A stretch of 64,000 nucleotides of DNA from Curtobacterium flaccumfaciens (GCF_013359815.1 NZ_JABMCF010000036.1:400781-464780); one strand, 5' to 3'; counted from the first letter of the stretch, positions 16,770-25,700 are shown. Made by a program: numbers and translations. Notes: generated from the letters alone by a model not told the origin.

Positions 16770-17576
16770 TCAGAAGAGCGCGTTGAGGTCCGCGTAGTCC
16801 ACCCCGGCCGCCAGCGAGTCGTAGGTGCCGGTGGTCCGCAGCTCGGCCGTGGCCTGCCGAACGACGGCGTACGCGGCCTGCGCGACGGCGGAACCGAGAC
16901 TGATGCGGGCCACACCGAGCCGGGCGAGTTCCGCCACGGTCGGCGACCCCGGACCGGCCATCACGTTCACCGGGCCGTCGATCGACTCCACCAGCGCACG
17001 GATGGTCTGGACGTCTCGGACTCCGGGGACGAACACACCGTCCGCGCCGGCTCCGCGGTAGCGACGAGCACGCTCGAGCGTCTCGGCCAGGAGCCGTTCG
17101 GGATCGACGAGACCGGCGAGGTGGACGTCGGTCCGTGCGTTGACGAACAGGGGTACCCCGGCTCGTTCCGCCGCGCGCCGGGCCGCCCCGATGCGGTCGG
17201 CGAGCGCATCCGGATGCAACCCGCCGTCCTCGATGTTGATCCCGACGGCGCCCGCTTCGAGCACCGCGTCCACCGTGCGCGCAACGCCGTCCGCATCGTC
17301 GGCGTACCCGGACTCGATGTCGACGGTGACCGGCACCGACACCGAAGCCGCGATCCGCGCGACCGCGTCCATCGCTTCCGCGCGGGTCAGGGTGTTCCCG
17401 TCCGGTCGCCCGAGGGACCAGGCGACGCCCGCACTGGTCGTGGCGATCGCGGTCGCGCCGGCGTCCTCGACGAGTCGGGCGCTCGCGGCGTTCCAGACGT
17501 TGACGAGGACGAGTGGCCGGGATCGGTGGTCGTGGAGGCCGTGGAAGGTCGCGGCTCTGGTCGAAGTGGTGTTCAC
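16770..17576 (-). CDS. Isocitrate lyase / PEP mutase superfamily enzyme
   Basis: A 268-residue (alpha/beta)8 barrel of the PEP mutase/oxaloacetate decarboxylase-like branch. Signatures are VLVNVWNAASARL, VDIESGYADDADG (metal-binding Asp/Glu), VGINIEDGG and FVNARTDVHL. Members break or form C-C or P-C bonds next to a carboxylate with Mg2+; the exact substrate is unknown. The start is the GTG at 17576 with GAAGGG directly before it. Transcribed toward the shared terminator at 16686. Confidence 0.85.
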   Translation of the reverse strand: MNTTSTRAATFHGLHDHRSRPLVLVNVWNAASARLVEDAGATAIATTSAGVAWSLGRPDGNTLTRAEAMDAVARIAASVSVPVTVDIESGYADDADGVARTVDAVLEAGAVGINIEDGGLHPDALADRIGAARRAAERAGVPLFVNARTDVHLAGLVDPERLLAETLERARRYRGAGADGVFVPGVRDVQTIRALVESIDGPVNVMAGPGSPTVAELARLGVARISLGSAVAQAAYAVVRQATAELRTTGTYDSLAAGVDYADLNALF

Positions 17577-17640
17577 CCTTCGATCCCATCGGTCCGAGCG
17601 CGGACGAGCTGGCGGGTTCCGGACGACGCGGTGGGGCCGC

Positions 17641-18450
17641 TCAGCCCTCGGGGCGAGGAGACCTGCGTGGGTTCAGCAGGTCTCCGTCCCACGACAGGTC
17701 GTCGTGCTCGCGGACCTCGAACGCCTCGAACCGGCCGTCGTCGAGCACGCGGTCGACGAGCGCGCGCGATCCGGCGACGATCGTCGAGTCCCAGTCCTCC
17801 TCGGCGGCGACGACCCACGCGTGGTCCTCCGGCCAGATGAACGTCGTGTGCGGCGCCACCTGGCCGTGCAGCCCGAAGCTCTCCCAACCCGGGACCGCCC
17901 GCTGCGCCCACGACGGATCGACGAGCTCGTCCAGGGTCGCACTGAAGAGCCAGGTGTCCCGCGCGGGCCAGGCCATCAAGCCCCGCGCACGGCGGATCCG
18001 GTGCCGGCGTTCAGCGGACGGCGGCCCGCCCGTCCCCTCCCACGCTCCGACGACCAGGTCCCCGGGGGTCGACGTCGCGCTCCGTAGGTGCGTGGTGAGG
18101 ACGGCGAGGTCCTGCGGGTCGAACCACCCGTCGTCCGACTGGTCCACGCGCCAGCCGTCGGCCCACGACGTCGTCTGCTCGTCGTCGGTCAGGCGTTGCC
18201 ACTGCACCAGGGGGTGCATCACGCGGTCGTTGCGGCGCGCGACCTCCGACCACCGCCAGCGGGTGTGTTCGACGTCCGGGTGGTCGCCCCACTCGTCCGT
18301 GGTGTCGAGGTCCGCCCGGTGCGCGCCGACCGGGTGCAACAGGCGTGCGTACGCCTCGAACCCGGTGCCCGCGACACCACCGACGCTCGCCCAACGCCCG
18401 GCACGCGCGACGAGCCAGTCGCCCCGCGATGCCTCGCTCAGCAGGCGCAT
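17641..18450 (-). CDS. Uncharacterised protein, 269 aa
   Basis: I do not recognise this family. The protein is soluble, with no signal peptide or membrane helix, rich in Trp (RWRWSEVARR, WAWVV-like stretches) and acidic residues, and ends in a basic tail. The ATG at 18450 comes 11 bases after the stop of the Cys/His-protein gene, so both are probably co-transcribed. The frame is open further upstream, but that part is a shadow of the preceding gene. Codon choice (G/C third positions) supports a real gene. Confidence 0.7.
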   Translation of the reverse strand: MRLLSEASRGDWLVARAGRWASVGGVAGTGFEAYARLLHPVGAHRADLDTTDEWGDHPDVEHTRWRWSEVARRNDRVMHPLVQWQRLTDDEQTTSWADGWRVDQSDDGWFDPQDLAVLTTHLRSATSTPGDLVVGAWEGTGGPPSAERRHRIRRARGLMAWPARDTWLFSATLDELVDPSWAQRAVPGWESFGLHGQVAPHTTFIWPEDHAWVVAAEEDWDSTIVAGSRALVDRVLDDGRFEAFEVREHDDLSWDGDLLNPRRSPRPEG

Positions 18451-18461
18451 CGTGCTGCTGC

Positions 18462-18824
18462 TCAGAGCTTCTCGTCGACGAGCGCGATGAAGCGGCTGCC
18501 GATGCCCTCGACCTCGCGCCGCGTCAGGCCGGCGGTGGGCTCGGGCGCCTGGTACGGGGCGTGGTAGTCGCACATCAGGTAGTCCCACTCGGGCCACCAC
18601 TTCTTCGGGCGCGCCTCTTCGTCGAAGCCGCAGACCACGCACTCCAGGCGCGTCCAGACCTTCTTGGTGCCGGTGCGGTTGGCGCGGGACTGCACGAGCC
18701 AGGCGGGCGGGTCCTGCTCGATCGCGTCGAGCTCCGCTTCGCTCAGGCGCGACGGGATGCCGTGGCGGGTCGCCATCTCGAGGGGGATGTCGAGCCGGAC
18801 GGCGGCTTCGCGGCGGGAGAGCAT
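18462..18824 (-). CDS. Small protein with Cys3-His putative zinc site
   Basis: A 120-residue protein. Residues 1-40 look like a small helical DNA-binding-type segment (SRREAAVRLDIPLEMA, RLSEAELDAIE). Residues 62-88 carry C62-x2-C65 and C85-x2-H88, spaced as a zinc ribbon. The ATG at 18824 is preceded by TACCCT and six bases, marking a leaderless start; an in-frame ATG 51 bases upstream lies beyond that box and is rejected. Function unknown; a regulator or a nuclease accessory protein is possible. Confidence 0.7.
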   Translation of the reverse strand: MLSRREAAVRLDIPLEMATRHGIPSRLSEAELDAIEQDPPAWLVQSRANRTGTKKVWTRLECVVCGFDEEARPKKWWPEWDYLMCDYHAPYQAPEPTAGLTRREVEGIGSRFIALVDEKL

Positions 18825-18830
18825 CCGTCC

Positions 18831-18836
18831 AGGGTA
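18831..18836 (-). promoter_or_regulatory. -10 box TACCCT, leaderless start
   Basis: Minus-strand TACCCT, six bases, then ATG at 18824. No Shine-Dalgarno sequence fits. Confidence 0.5.
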
Positions 18837-19019
18837 GGTCCTGCCACTTCCCACCTCGAACTGCGACGGCAGCAACCGGGACGTCCACCGCGGACTTTCC
18901 TCGAGTGGGCAGTCCGTGTATGGTCTCGATCACTGAGGTAAAAGGCGCCGCGATCTGCGACGCACCCGCACGCGGCATCGAACGAGTCGCCACTTCTTCC
19001 CTCGAAGGAGTGCGCCATC

Positions 19020-20561
19020 GTGTCCCCCAGTCCCGCTCGCACCACCGGGCACGCGCCCGGCGGTGGTCCTTCTCCTCGTCTGCGCGACGCCTGGATCGCC
19101 CTCGCCGGGCTGTCCGCGGTGTTCCTGTTCGAGATGCTCGACAACTCCGTGCTCAACGTCGCCCTGCCGACGATCGGTCGCGACCTGGGCTCGTCGACGA
19201 CGGGCCTGCAGTGGGTCTCAGGTGCCTACTCGGTCGCCTTCGGAGGGCTGATGCTGCTCTTCGGCGCCGTCGCCGACCGCATCGGACGCCGTCGGGTCAT
19301 GCTCGCCGGGCTCGTCCTGCTGGCCCTGGCGAGCCTCGCCACGGCGGTGGTCACGTCGACCGAGCAGCTGATCGCCGTGCGCGTCGCGATGGGCGTCGCC
19401 GCGGCGATGACGACGCCCGGGTCGATGGCGCTGGCGTTCCGCCTCTTCGACGACGAAGGTCTCCGGGTCCGGGCGCTCACCGTCATCTCGACGGCCGGGC
19501 TCGTGGGGCTGGCCATCGGGCCGACCGTCGGCGGGTTCGTGCTCGCCGTCGCCCCGTGGCAGGTGCTGCTGCTGGCCGACGTGCCCATCGCGGTCCTCGC
19601 ACTCGTCGGCATCCGGCTCGGTGTCGCCCGCGACGAGGATTCAGGGCTCCATCGTGATCCGGTCGACGTGGTCGGAGCGCTGCTCGGCACCGGGACCACG
19701 GCTGGAGCGCTCGTGGCGCCGACGATCCTGGTCGAGTCCGGAGTCCACAGCTGGTGGGGGTGGGCCGTCCTCGCCCTCGCCGCCTCCTGCGCGGTGGGGT
19801 TCGTCGCCCGTGAGCGGACCGCGCGGCACCCGCTGATCGACCTGCACCTGCTCGCCCGACCACTCGTCTCGAGCGGCCTCGCGTTCAAGGCCGCGTCGGG
19901 TCTGGCCGTCGCCGGACTGTCGTACCTCGTGACCCTGCAGCTGCAGTTCGCCTGGGGCTGGCCGCCGGCCCTGGCCGCCGTCGGGACGCTGCCGCAGGTG
20001 GTCGTCCTGCTCGTCGGCGGCCGCTTCGTCGGGCCGTTCGTGCAGCGGGTCGGCCTGGGCCGCGCCGCCTGGATGAGCGCCGTCTCGGTCGTCTCCGGTC
20101 TCGCGGTCTTCGGCGCCCTGAGCCGGTACGGGTACCCGTGGGTGCTCGTCGCGCTCGTGCTCGTCGCGTCCGGCATGCGGGTCGTCGGCGTCGTCGCCGG
20201 CGCCTCGGTCCTCACGGGGCTGCCCGCGGACCGCACCTCCGTCGGGGCGGCGCTCGTCGACACCTCGAGCGAGCTCGCGGGCGGTGCCGCCGTGGCCGCT
20301 GCGGGGACCATCGTCGCCGCCTTCGTCGCCGGGAGCATCACCACGACCACCTGGACCACCGCCCGGCTCGAGGGCTTCCAGGACGCCCTCACCGTCGCCG
20401 GGCTCGGCCTCGCCACGGTCGCAGCACTGCTCGTCGTGGTCGGCATGCTCCGAGCCCGGCCCACCGTCGAACCAGAGGACGAGGCCCCGTCCGAACCTGC
20501 CGACACCACCCCTGCACACACCGACCCGACCACCATCACCGAGGAGACCTCCCGTGGCTGA
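19020..20561 (+). CDS. MFS drug efflux transporter, DHA2 type
   Basis: A 513-residue transporter with about 14 hydrophobic segments, as in the 14-helix DHA2 family. Motif A is present as GAVADRIGRRRVML and the family motif LDNSVLNVALPTI in helix 1. The C-terminal 45 residues are a Thr/Glu/Pro-rich cytoplasmic tail. The GTG at 20 bases into the line region (19020) has AAGGAG nine bases upstream. The next gene, an esterase, overlaps its end by eight bases, suggesting a paired efflux and hydrolysis function against the same class of compound (inference). Confidence 0.88.
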   Translation: MSPSPARTTGHAPGGGPSPRLRDAWIALAGLSAVFLFEMLDNSVLNVALPTIGRDLGSSTTGLQWVSGAYSVAFGGLMLLFGAVADRIGRRRVMLAGLVLLALASLATAVVTSTEQLIAVRVAMGVAAAMTTPGSMALAFRLFDDEGLRVRALTVISTAGLVGLAIGPTVGGFVLAVAPWQVLLLADVPIAVLALVGIRLGVARDEDSGLHRDPVDVVGALLGTGTTAGALVAPTILVESGVHSWWGWAVLALAASCAVGFVARERTARHPLIDLHLLARPLVSSGLAFKAASGLAVAGLSYLVTLQLQFAWGWPPALAAVGTLPQVVVLLVGGRFVGPFVQRVGLGRAAWMSAVSVVSGLAVFGALSRYGYPWVLVALVLVASGMRVVGVVAGASVLTGLPADRTSVGAALVDTSSELAGGAAVAAAGTIVAAFVAGSITTTTWTTARLEGFQDALTVAGLGLATVAALLVVVGMLRARPTVEPEDEAPSEPADTTPAHTDPTTITEETSRG

Positions 20562-21534
20562 CACCATCGCCCTCCCCCGCCCGCCGTTCGATCCCGAGTT
20601 CGTGCCCTTCCTCACCGCCATGGATGCGCGCGGCCGTGTCCACCTCACGGCGCAGATGCTGCCGCAGATGCGACAGCTGGACATGACCGAGGCGCAGCTC
20701 GACGAAGGACTGCATGCTCGCGGCCTCGAGCGCAGCAGCATCACGATCCCGGGGCACCGCGGTGACCCGATCGACCTCGCCGTGATCCAACGCACCGGCC
20801 GCACCGGCACGGCTGCCCTGGCCTACGCGATCCACGGCGGCGGGATGATGTTCGGCCACCACCTCGGCAACCTCGACTCCTACGACGAGTGGCTGCTGGT
20901 GCACGACGTGGTCCTGGTCAGCCCGGACTACCGCCTGGCGCCGGAACACCCGGACCCGTACCCGGTCGAGGACTGCTACGCCGGTCTCGTCTGGGCAGCC
21001 GAGCACGCCGACGAGCTCGGCATCGACTCGGAGCGCATCGTCCTCGTCGGGCAGAGCGCCGGTGCCGGTCTCGCCGCCGGCACCGCCCTCCTCGCCCGCG
21101 ACCGACGGGGGCCCTCCGTCATCGGCCAGGTGCTCGTGAGCCCGATGCTCGACGACCGCGACGCGACACTGTCGGCTCGGCAGTTCGACGGTGTCGGGGT
21201 CGCCGACCGGGAGATGACACGGTTCGGCTGGGACGCCTACCTCGGTGACCGGCGGGGCGGCGAGGACGTGTCGATCTACGCCGCACCCGGCCGCGCGACC
21301 GACCTCGCCGGGCTCCCGCCCGCGTACATCGACTGCGGCAGCACCGAGGTGTTCCGCGACGAGACCGTCGCCTACGCCGACTCGCTGTGGGCGGCAGGAG
21401 TCCAGGCGGAACTCCACGTGTGGCCGGGAGCGTTCCACGGGTCGACGAGCATGATGCCCGACGCGACGCTGTCGAAGCGGGCGGTGCAGGCTCTGCGCGA
21501 GTTCACCGGGCGCCTCCTCAGTACGGCCGTCTGA
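20554..21534 (+). CDS. Alpha/beta hydrolase, hormone-sensitive-lipase family
   Basis: A 326-residue family IV esterase. The oxyanion HGGG motif is at residues 94-97, the nucleophile elbow GQSAG has Ser168, the catalytic His is at about 295 (FHGSTS), and the Asp lies in the DCGSTEVFRDE region. Cytoplasmic, short-chain ester substrates expected. The GTG at 20554 overlaps the MFS stop and has GAGGAG eight bases before it; longer in-frame starts are shadows of the MFS gene. Confidence 0.88.
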   Translation: MADTIALPRPPFDPEFVPFLTAMDARGRVHLTAQMLPQMRQLDMTEAQLDEGLHARGLERSSITIPGHRGDPIDLAVIQRTGRTGTAALAYAIHGGGMMFGHHLGNLDSYDEWLLVHDVVLVSPDYRLAPEHPDPYPVEDCYAGLVWAAEHADELGIDSERIVLVGQSAGAGLAAGTALLARDRRGPSVIGQVLVSPMLDDRDATLSARQFDGVGVADREMTRFGWDAYLGDRRGGEDVSIYAAPGRATDLAGLPPAYIDCGSTEVFRDETVAYADSLWAAGVQAELHVWPGAFHGSTSMMPDATLSKRAVQALREFTGRLLSTAV

Positions 21535-21593
21535 CGGCAGTCCCGGCACGAGCACATCGCGGCGCTCGTGCCGGGACCGGCTCGCAGCATCAG

Positions 21594-22223
21594 CTAGATC
21601 CGGTCCAGGGACACCACCGTGACGACGATCGGCCACGCCTCACCGTCGAGCTGCACGTACCGCAGCCCGCGCGGCAGGGCGTATCCGTCATCGGACGCGA
21701 CGACGACTCCCTGCAGCCCGATGAGGTGCCCGGAACCCCGGCTGTAGTGGACACGATCACCGACGACGGGCATGACGATGGTGTCCGCCGCCAGCTCCTC
21801 TGCAGCGAGTTCGACGACGAGAGGCCGGGACTCCATGAGCACGTCGGCGAGCTGTGCCTCGAACCCGCCGCGTTCGTCGAGCTCCGCGTCGCGCACCTCG
21901 GGATCCGCGATCCTCGCGACTGGCAGGGCCTGCGGGCCGATCGTGCGCGCGACTCCGCATCCGATCGCGACACCCAGGCCGGCGAGGGACAGCCCCGTGC
22001 TCGCCATCTCGAACCGCAACGGGACTGGCGCAGCAACGACCTGACGGAGTCCGCCGTTCGAGCCGCCGGCGGTGTGCGCTCGCACGGCAGTCGCCTGCAC
22101 CGCGCCGTGGAGTCGTGGCGCGACCGGAGCTGCTCTTGTCCGCCGGAGATCACCGCCGAACTGCTCGCCGAGATGCTTCTTGAACGCGAGGGCGCCAGGC
22201 CGTCGCTCGTCGTAGTTGTCCAT
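21594..22223 (-). CDS. Uncharacterised protein, 209 aa
   Basis: I do not recognise this family. The protein has a charged N-terminus, a small Gly/Ala-rich hydrophobic patch near residues 75-92 (LSLAGLGVAIGCGVA) and a C-terminal beta-rich part (VMPVVGDRVHYSRGSG, GVVVASDDGYALP) that resembles a small beta-barrel. GAAGG precedes the ATG at 22223. Convergent with the esterase gene. G+C at third positions is somewhat lower than in its neighbours, which may mean transferred DNA. Confidence 0.55.
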   Translation of the reverse strand: MDNYDERRPGALAFKKHLGEQFGGDLRRTRAAPVAPRLHGAVQATAVRAHTAGGSNGGLRQVVAAPVPLRFEMASTGLSLAGLGVAIGCGVARTIGPQALPVARIADPEVRDAELDERGGFEAQLADVLMESRPLVVELAAEELAADTIVMPVVGDRVHYSRGSGHLIGLQGVVVASDDGYALPRGLRYVQLDGEAWPIVVTVVSLDRI

Positions 22224-22597
22224 CGGGTCGCCTTCGGGTCGGCTTCTCGCAGCCTCGGGTCAGGCTGTTCCCGGACCGTACTGCCGGACCATCGGCCCAC
22301 ACGACGGTTCCTCACCGATTTTGCGGTAACCAGCAACGCCGATTCGTCGTCCGCATCCGCGCAGCCCTCATGAGGACTGAAACCGCCGCTGAGCACGATG
22401 AGTGGCAAGCCGACCAGCAACGCGGCCCCCGCCCGGAAGTCCATGAGAGACGGACGGGAGGTGGGCCCCACCAGCCGATACCGGCGCACCGCGCCAGCGG
22501 GGTGACGGCCGTGCCTGGAGGGACGGTGCCAGCTGGCACCGGGCCTCCCGTCCGTCTCGTGGTCGCGTCGACGACGCGACCCGCAGGCGCTGGTGCG
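22224..22597. other. Intergenic region with possible gene remnant
   Basis: Most of it is the repeat element listed at 22447. On the minus strand an ATG at 22443 opens a frame beginning MDFRAGAALLVGLPLIVLSGG, a plausible membrane anchor followed by an acidic stretch. The frame then runs into the 5' end of the 209-aa gene in another phase and loses protein character. It could be a decayed gene. The A+T-richer patch at 22316-22330 may hold the promoter of the 209-aa gene. Confidence 0.35.
22447..22581. terminator. Composite palindromic element at the end of the SGNH gene
   Basis: Core palindrome CGGTGCCAGCTGGCACCG is at 22524-22541. The 48 bases 22507-22554 match 28041-28088 with one difference. 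An outer perfect 15-base inverted repeat (22447-22461 with 22544-22558) and a further 10-bp hairpin (22561-22581) surround it. It lies downstream of the minus-strand SGNH gene, so termination is likely. Confidence 0.65.
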
Positions 22598-23692
22598 TCA
22601 GCGCGATCCGACGATCGCGGCCTTGGTCTGGTCACGCAGGTACGCGATGCCCGCGGCGTTCGGGTGGAGTGCGCCGAACAGGATGGAGTACTTCGTCCCG
22701 GCCAGCGGGGTGCTGTCCGCAGCGGTGCCGCGATCGGTCAGGGTGAGTCCTGCCATCCACGCGGAGCCCGACGCAGCACAGGGGGTGTGCGTGGCAGAGC
22801 CCTGCAGCGTCGAGACGTAGGTGAAGCCACGAGCTTTCGCCGCAGCCTTGACCGCTGCGTTGAGCGCGTTCTGGGTGCGGTGGAAGTAGGCGGTGTCGGT
22901 GGCGGTGAAGGGGAACGCGTTCTGCGGGAACGGCGGCTCGAGACCGGAGTCACCGAGGAGACTCGAGAAGCATCCCTTCGGGGCCTGCGCCGCACCCGGC
23001 GCGAGCATCGGGTAGCCGACGACGAACACCTTCGCCTGCGGAGCACGCTGCGCGATGACGCGGAACGTCGACGCGAGCCGAGGTGCCACGACGGTGCGGA
23101 TGCGCGATGCGAGACGATCCCGCGTGACGCCGTGCACGACCGGTGCGTAGTAGTCCTTGCAGTGGTCGTAGGTCTTCCCGTGGATCTCCGAGAACACCGG
23201 GCCGGCTTTGTCCAGCGCGACGCAGTTCTTGATGACTCCGGTGAACCCCAGGTCGTTGCCACCGATCGACACCGTGACGACGTCCGTGTCCTTCGACAGC
23301 GCGTCGGCCTGGACGGGCGCGGTGGCACTTCCGGCTCCGGTCTTCTGCGCGACCCGGGAGATGTTGCCGGTGGTGGCACCGGCGCAGGCACGGTCGTCGA
23401 GCTGGAGTCCCAGTGATGACGCGACCTGGTGCGGGCAGTCGGTGGTGGACTGGAAGCAGCCGGCCGCCGGACCCGAGCTGTAGGGGGCGACGCCGAAGCC
23501 GCCCGCGTACGAGTCGCCCAAGGCCACGTAGCTGTCACCGCTGGCGGCGGCCACGGACTGGGTGGGCGCCGCGCCGTCGGCGTTGGCCGCGGAGACGGGC
23601 CCGGCCGCCCCGACAGCGAGCGCTGCCGCCGTGAGGACGCCACTGGTGATCAGCAGCGCGTTGGTCCGGCGGAGGCGAGGAGCGTGACGCAT
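22598..23692 (-). CDS. Secreted SGNH/GDSL hydrolase
   Basis: A 364-residue exported esterase/lipase-like enzyme. The signal peptide ends VSA at residue 35. Block I GDSYAGG has Ser61, SIGGNDLG is block III, and HPNAAG near the C-terminus has the catalytic His343. Several Cys pairs suit an extracellular protein. It resembles secreted actinobacterial SGNH lipases of the Streptomyces type. The ATG at 23692 has GGAAGGAA eight bases upstream; the longer frame upstream crosses the promoter. A TetR-type palindrome lies in the promoter. Confidence 0.87.
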   Translation of the reverse strand: MRHAPRLRRTNALLITSGVLTAAALAVGAAGPVSAANADGAAPTQSVAAASGDSYVALGDSYAGGFGVAPYSSGPAAGCFQSTTDCPHQVASSLGLQLDDRACAGATTGNISRVAQKTGAGSATAPVQADALSKDTDVVTVSIGGNDLGFTGVIKNCVALDKAGPVFSEIHGKTYDHCKDYYAPVVHGVTRDRLASRIRTVVAPRLASTFRVIAQRAPQAKVFVVGYPMLAPGAAQAPKGCFSSLLGDSGLEPPFPQNAFPFTATDTAYFHRTQNALNAAVKAAAKARGFTYVSTLQGSATHTPCAASGSAWMAGLTLTDRGTAADSTPLAGTKYSILFGALHPNAAGIAYLRDQTKAAIVGSR

Positions 23693-23723
23693 GGAGCAGG
23701 TTCCTTCCAGAGGGCCTATTCGA

Positions 23724-23737
23724 CAGACGATCGTCTG
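23724..23737. promoter_or_regulatory. TetR-type operator CAGACGATCGTCTG
   Basis: A perfect 14-bp palindrome, 32 bases upstream of the SGNH start. On the minus strand TTGTCA directly before it could be the -35, which would place the operator between -35 and -10. It differs from the site in the TetR/monooxygenase divergon, so the adjacent TetR protein need not be its binder. Confidence 0.55.
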
Positions 23738-23835
23738 ACAAGTAGACGGTAGGTCGGTCGGACGCCCCGCGCCATGAGAGGGCCACAAGGTGCATCGGAT
23801 GCGTTCCGAGCACCCGCCCTGTCCCTCGACGCGGA

Positions 23836-24468
23836 TCAGGCCAGCGCGCACCAGGTGGACAGGTGGTCAAGCGCCGCTCCGGCCGTGTCCACCAAGCGCT
23901 TGCGGGTCGATTCCCGGTCGGCATCCGCGAGGACCGCGTCGCCGATGGCCTCGGTGGTCTGCTGCACGACGGCCACGAGGGCGGCAGCCTGAGCACGCCG
24001 GGTCATCGAGTCGAAACCCGTGTCCGCCAGTTCTGCTGCCACCGCGGACGTGACCTCGTCGTAGAACTCCAGCGCCCGTCGCCGGAGCACCGCGCTGAGC
24101 CGGCACTGCGCCGGGAACTCCCCTCGTGCCAAGGCCGGGTCCTCTGCGACGTACCGATCGACGTCCTCGAGGACGATGGAGCGCATCGCTTCCACGGGCG
24201 ACTGCTGCGCACCTCGGTCCGCAACCGCAGCTCGGATCTTCTCGAGCACCTCGTCGGCTCGGTCGAACACCAGATCGGGTTTGGTCGGGAAGTAGTTGTA
24301 GACGGTCTGATCCGAGACGCCCGCAGCTCGGGCCACGTCTGACATCGACACCTCGTCGTACCCGTGCTCAGCGAACAGCCGTGCAGCAACGTCACCCAGG
24401 CGCTCGCGGGTCTCCCGTTTCTTGCGCTCTCGCAGCCCCGACGGAACGCCCGTACTCGACTCCACCAT
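23836..24468 (-). CDS. TetR-family repressor
   Basis: A 210-residue TetR regulator. The N-terminal HTH (MSDVARAAGVSDQTVYNYF) follows a basic RERKKRETRERL helix. The C-terminal ligand domain is helical and divergent. The ATG at 24468 is chosen because the longer frame to 24522 would cross the divergent promoter. It faces the FAD monooxygenase gene head to head, the usual arrangement for a repressor controlling a detoxifying enzyme and itself. Confidence 0.87.
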   Translation of the reverse strand: MVESSTGVPSGLRERKKRETRERLGDVAARLFAEHGYDEVSMSDVARAAGVSDQTVYNYFPTKPDLVFDRADEVLEKIRAAVADRGAQQSPVEAMRSIVLEDVDRYVAEDPALARGEFPAQCRLSAVLRRRALEFYDEVTSAVAAELADTGFDSMTRRAQAAALVAVVQQTTEAIGDAVLADADRESTRKRLVDTAGAALDHLSTWCALA

Positions 24469-24493
24469 CCCCCGAGTCTGGCACGAAACGTTG

Positions 24494-24536
24494 AGTGACC
24501 CAAAGTTCTGGTACAGTGACAAAAGTTAGAGTCACT
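24494..24536. promoter_or_regulatory. Operator/promoter region of the TetR-monooxygenase divergon
   Basis: AGTGAC-AAAGTT words repeat at 24494-24507 and 24515-24527, 21 bases (two helical turns) apart. GTCACT (24531-24536) makes an inverted partner for the second. An extended -10, TGGTACAGT (24509-24517), serves the plus strand and is covered by the repeat. Confidence 0.55.
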
Positions 24537-24572
24537 ACAAGTTCGGCGGATGCCGAGGAACGAGGACGATCG

Positions 24573-25700
24573 ATGACCACGCAGACACAGGAACAGGTCC
24601 TCATCGCAGGAGCGAGTTTCGCTGGGCTCACGACTGCGCTGTGGATGCGTCGACTCGGGTACGACGTCTCGATCGTCGAGGTCGCTCCCGGGTTGAAGCG
24701 AGGTGGCACCCCGGTCGACATCCGCGACGACACCATCGCGATCGTCGATCGGATGGGCCTGCTCGAGCAGATCTCGGCGAAGGCGCTGGCGACGCGGGTG
24801 ACGGAGTTCACGACGCCGGAGCGAGACCGCATCGCGCGGATGGATCCCGTGCCACCCTCGGCCGGATCGACGGGCGACGGCTACGAGATCCACCGCGACG
24901 ACCTGCTCGACATCCTCGCCGCCGCGACCGAGGGCGAGGTGGAGATGCTGTGGAACAACTCGGTCACATCCCTGCACGAGACCGACGAGGAGGGCGTGCA
25001 CGTCACCTTCCGCGACGGAACCGAACGGCACTTCTCCATGGTGTTCGGTTGCGACGGCAACCACTCCACAGTGCGTCGACTGCACTTCGGGCAGGAAGCG
25101 CTGTACAGCCACTTCCTGCGGACGTACTTCTCCGTCGCCATCCTCGACGACCTCGTCATCGAACCGCAGACGACCCGGATCACCAACGCACCGGGCGTCA
25201 CGATGCTGGTCAACTCGTACGACACCACCACCGACCTCGTCCTCGGCTTCCGCTCCGAGCAGGAGATCCCCTTCGACCACCACGACGAAGCGGCACAGAA
25301 GCGCATCCTCCGCGAGCACATGCTCCGGGCCGGTTCGCCGTTCTCGGACCACGTCGACGAGGCCATCGGCGCCGAGACCTTCTACTTCGACAAGCTCAGC
25401 CAGATCAAGATGCCGGCGTGGACTTCCGGCCGTGTCGCACTCGTCGGCGACGCCGGTTACTGCCCTTCCCCGGCCGCCGGGATGGGCGGCTCGCTCGCCA
25501 TCATCGGCGCCACCGCACTCCACGACGCCTTCCGGGACGCGGACGGCGACGTCGACCAGGCATTCGCTGACTACGAGCGCGCGCTCCGGCCGGTCGTCGA
25601 GGCGGTACAGCACGACGCCGAGCACATCGGTGTCAGCAGCTACTTCCCCGCGACCGCGGACCAGATCGATGCGCGCAACAGGATGCTGCACGGCCGCTGA
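24573..25700 (+). CDS. FAD-dependent monooxygenase (UbiH/PheA-like)
   Basis: A 375-residue group A flavoprotein hydroxylase. The dinucleotide site is LIAGASFAGLTTALW; its first Gly is Ala, a common variant. VFGCDGNHSTVR is the DG motif and VALVGDAGYCPSPAAGMGG the GD motif that binds FAD ribityl. Expected to hydroxylate or inactivate an aromatic or antibiotic-like compound with NAD(P)H and O2. GAGGA lies six bases before the ATG at 24573. Regulated by the divergent TetR protein (inference). Confidence 0.87.
   Translation: MTTQTQEQVLIAGASFAGLTTALWMRRLGYDVSIVEVAPGLKRGGTPVDIRDDTIAIVDRMGLLEQISAKALATRVTEFTTPERDRIARMDPVPPSAGSTGDGYEIHRDDLLDILAAATEGEVEMLWNNSVTSLHETDEEGVHVTFRDGTERHFSMVFGCDGNHSTVRRLHFGQEALYSHFLRTYFSVAILDDLVIEPQTTRITNAPGVTMLVNSYDTTTDLVLGFRSEQEIPFDHHDEAAQKRILREHMLRAGSPFSDHVDEAIGAETFYFDKLSQIKMPAWTSGRVALVGDAGYCPSPAAGMGGSLAIIGATALHDAFRDADGDVDQAFADYERALRPVVEAVQHDAEHIGVSSYFPATADQIDARNRMLHGR

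Noticed and set aside
14362..17589. A 1,075-codon open frame on the minus strand
   Set aside because: Shadow of the lactate dehydrogenase and GH16 genes and an extension of the PEP-mutase region: rich in Arg, Gly, His and Pro, no domain, no ribosome site.
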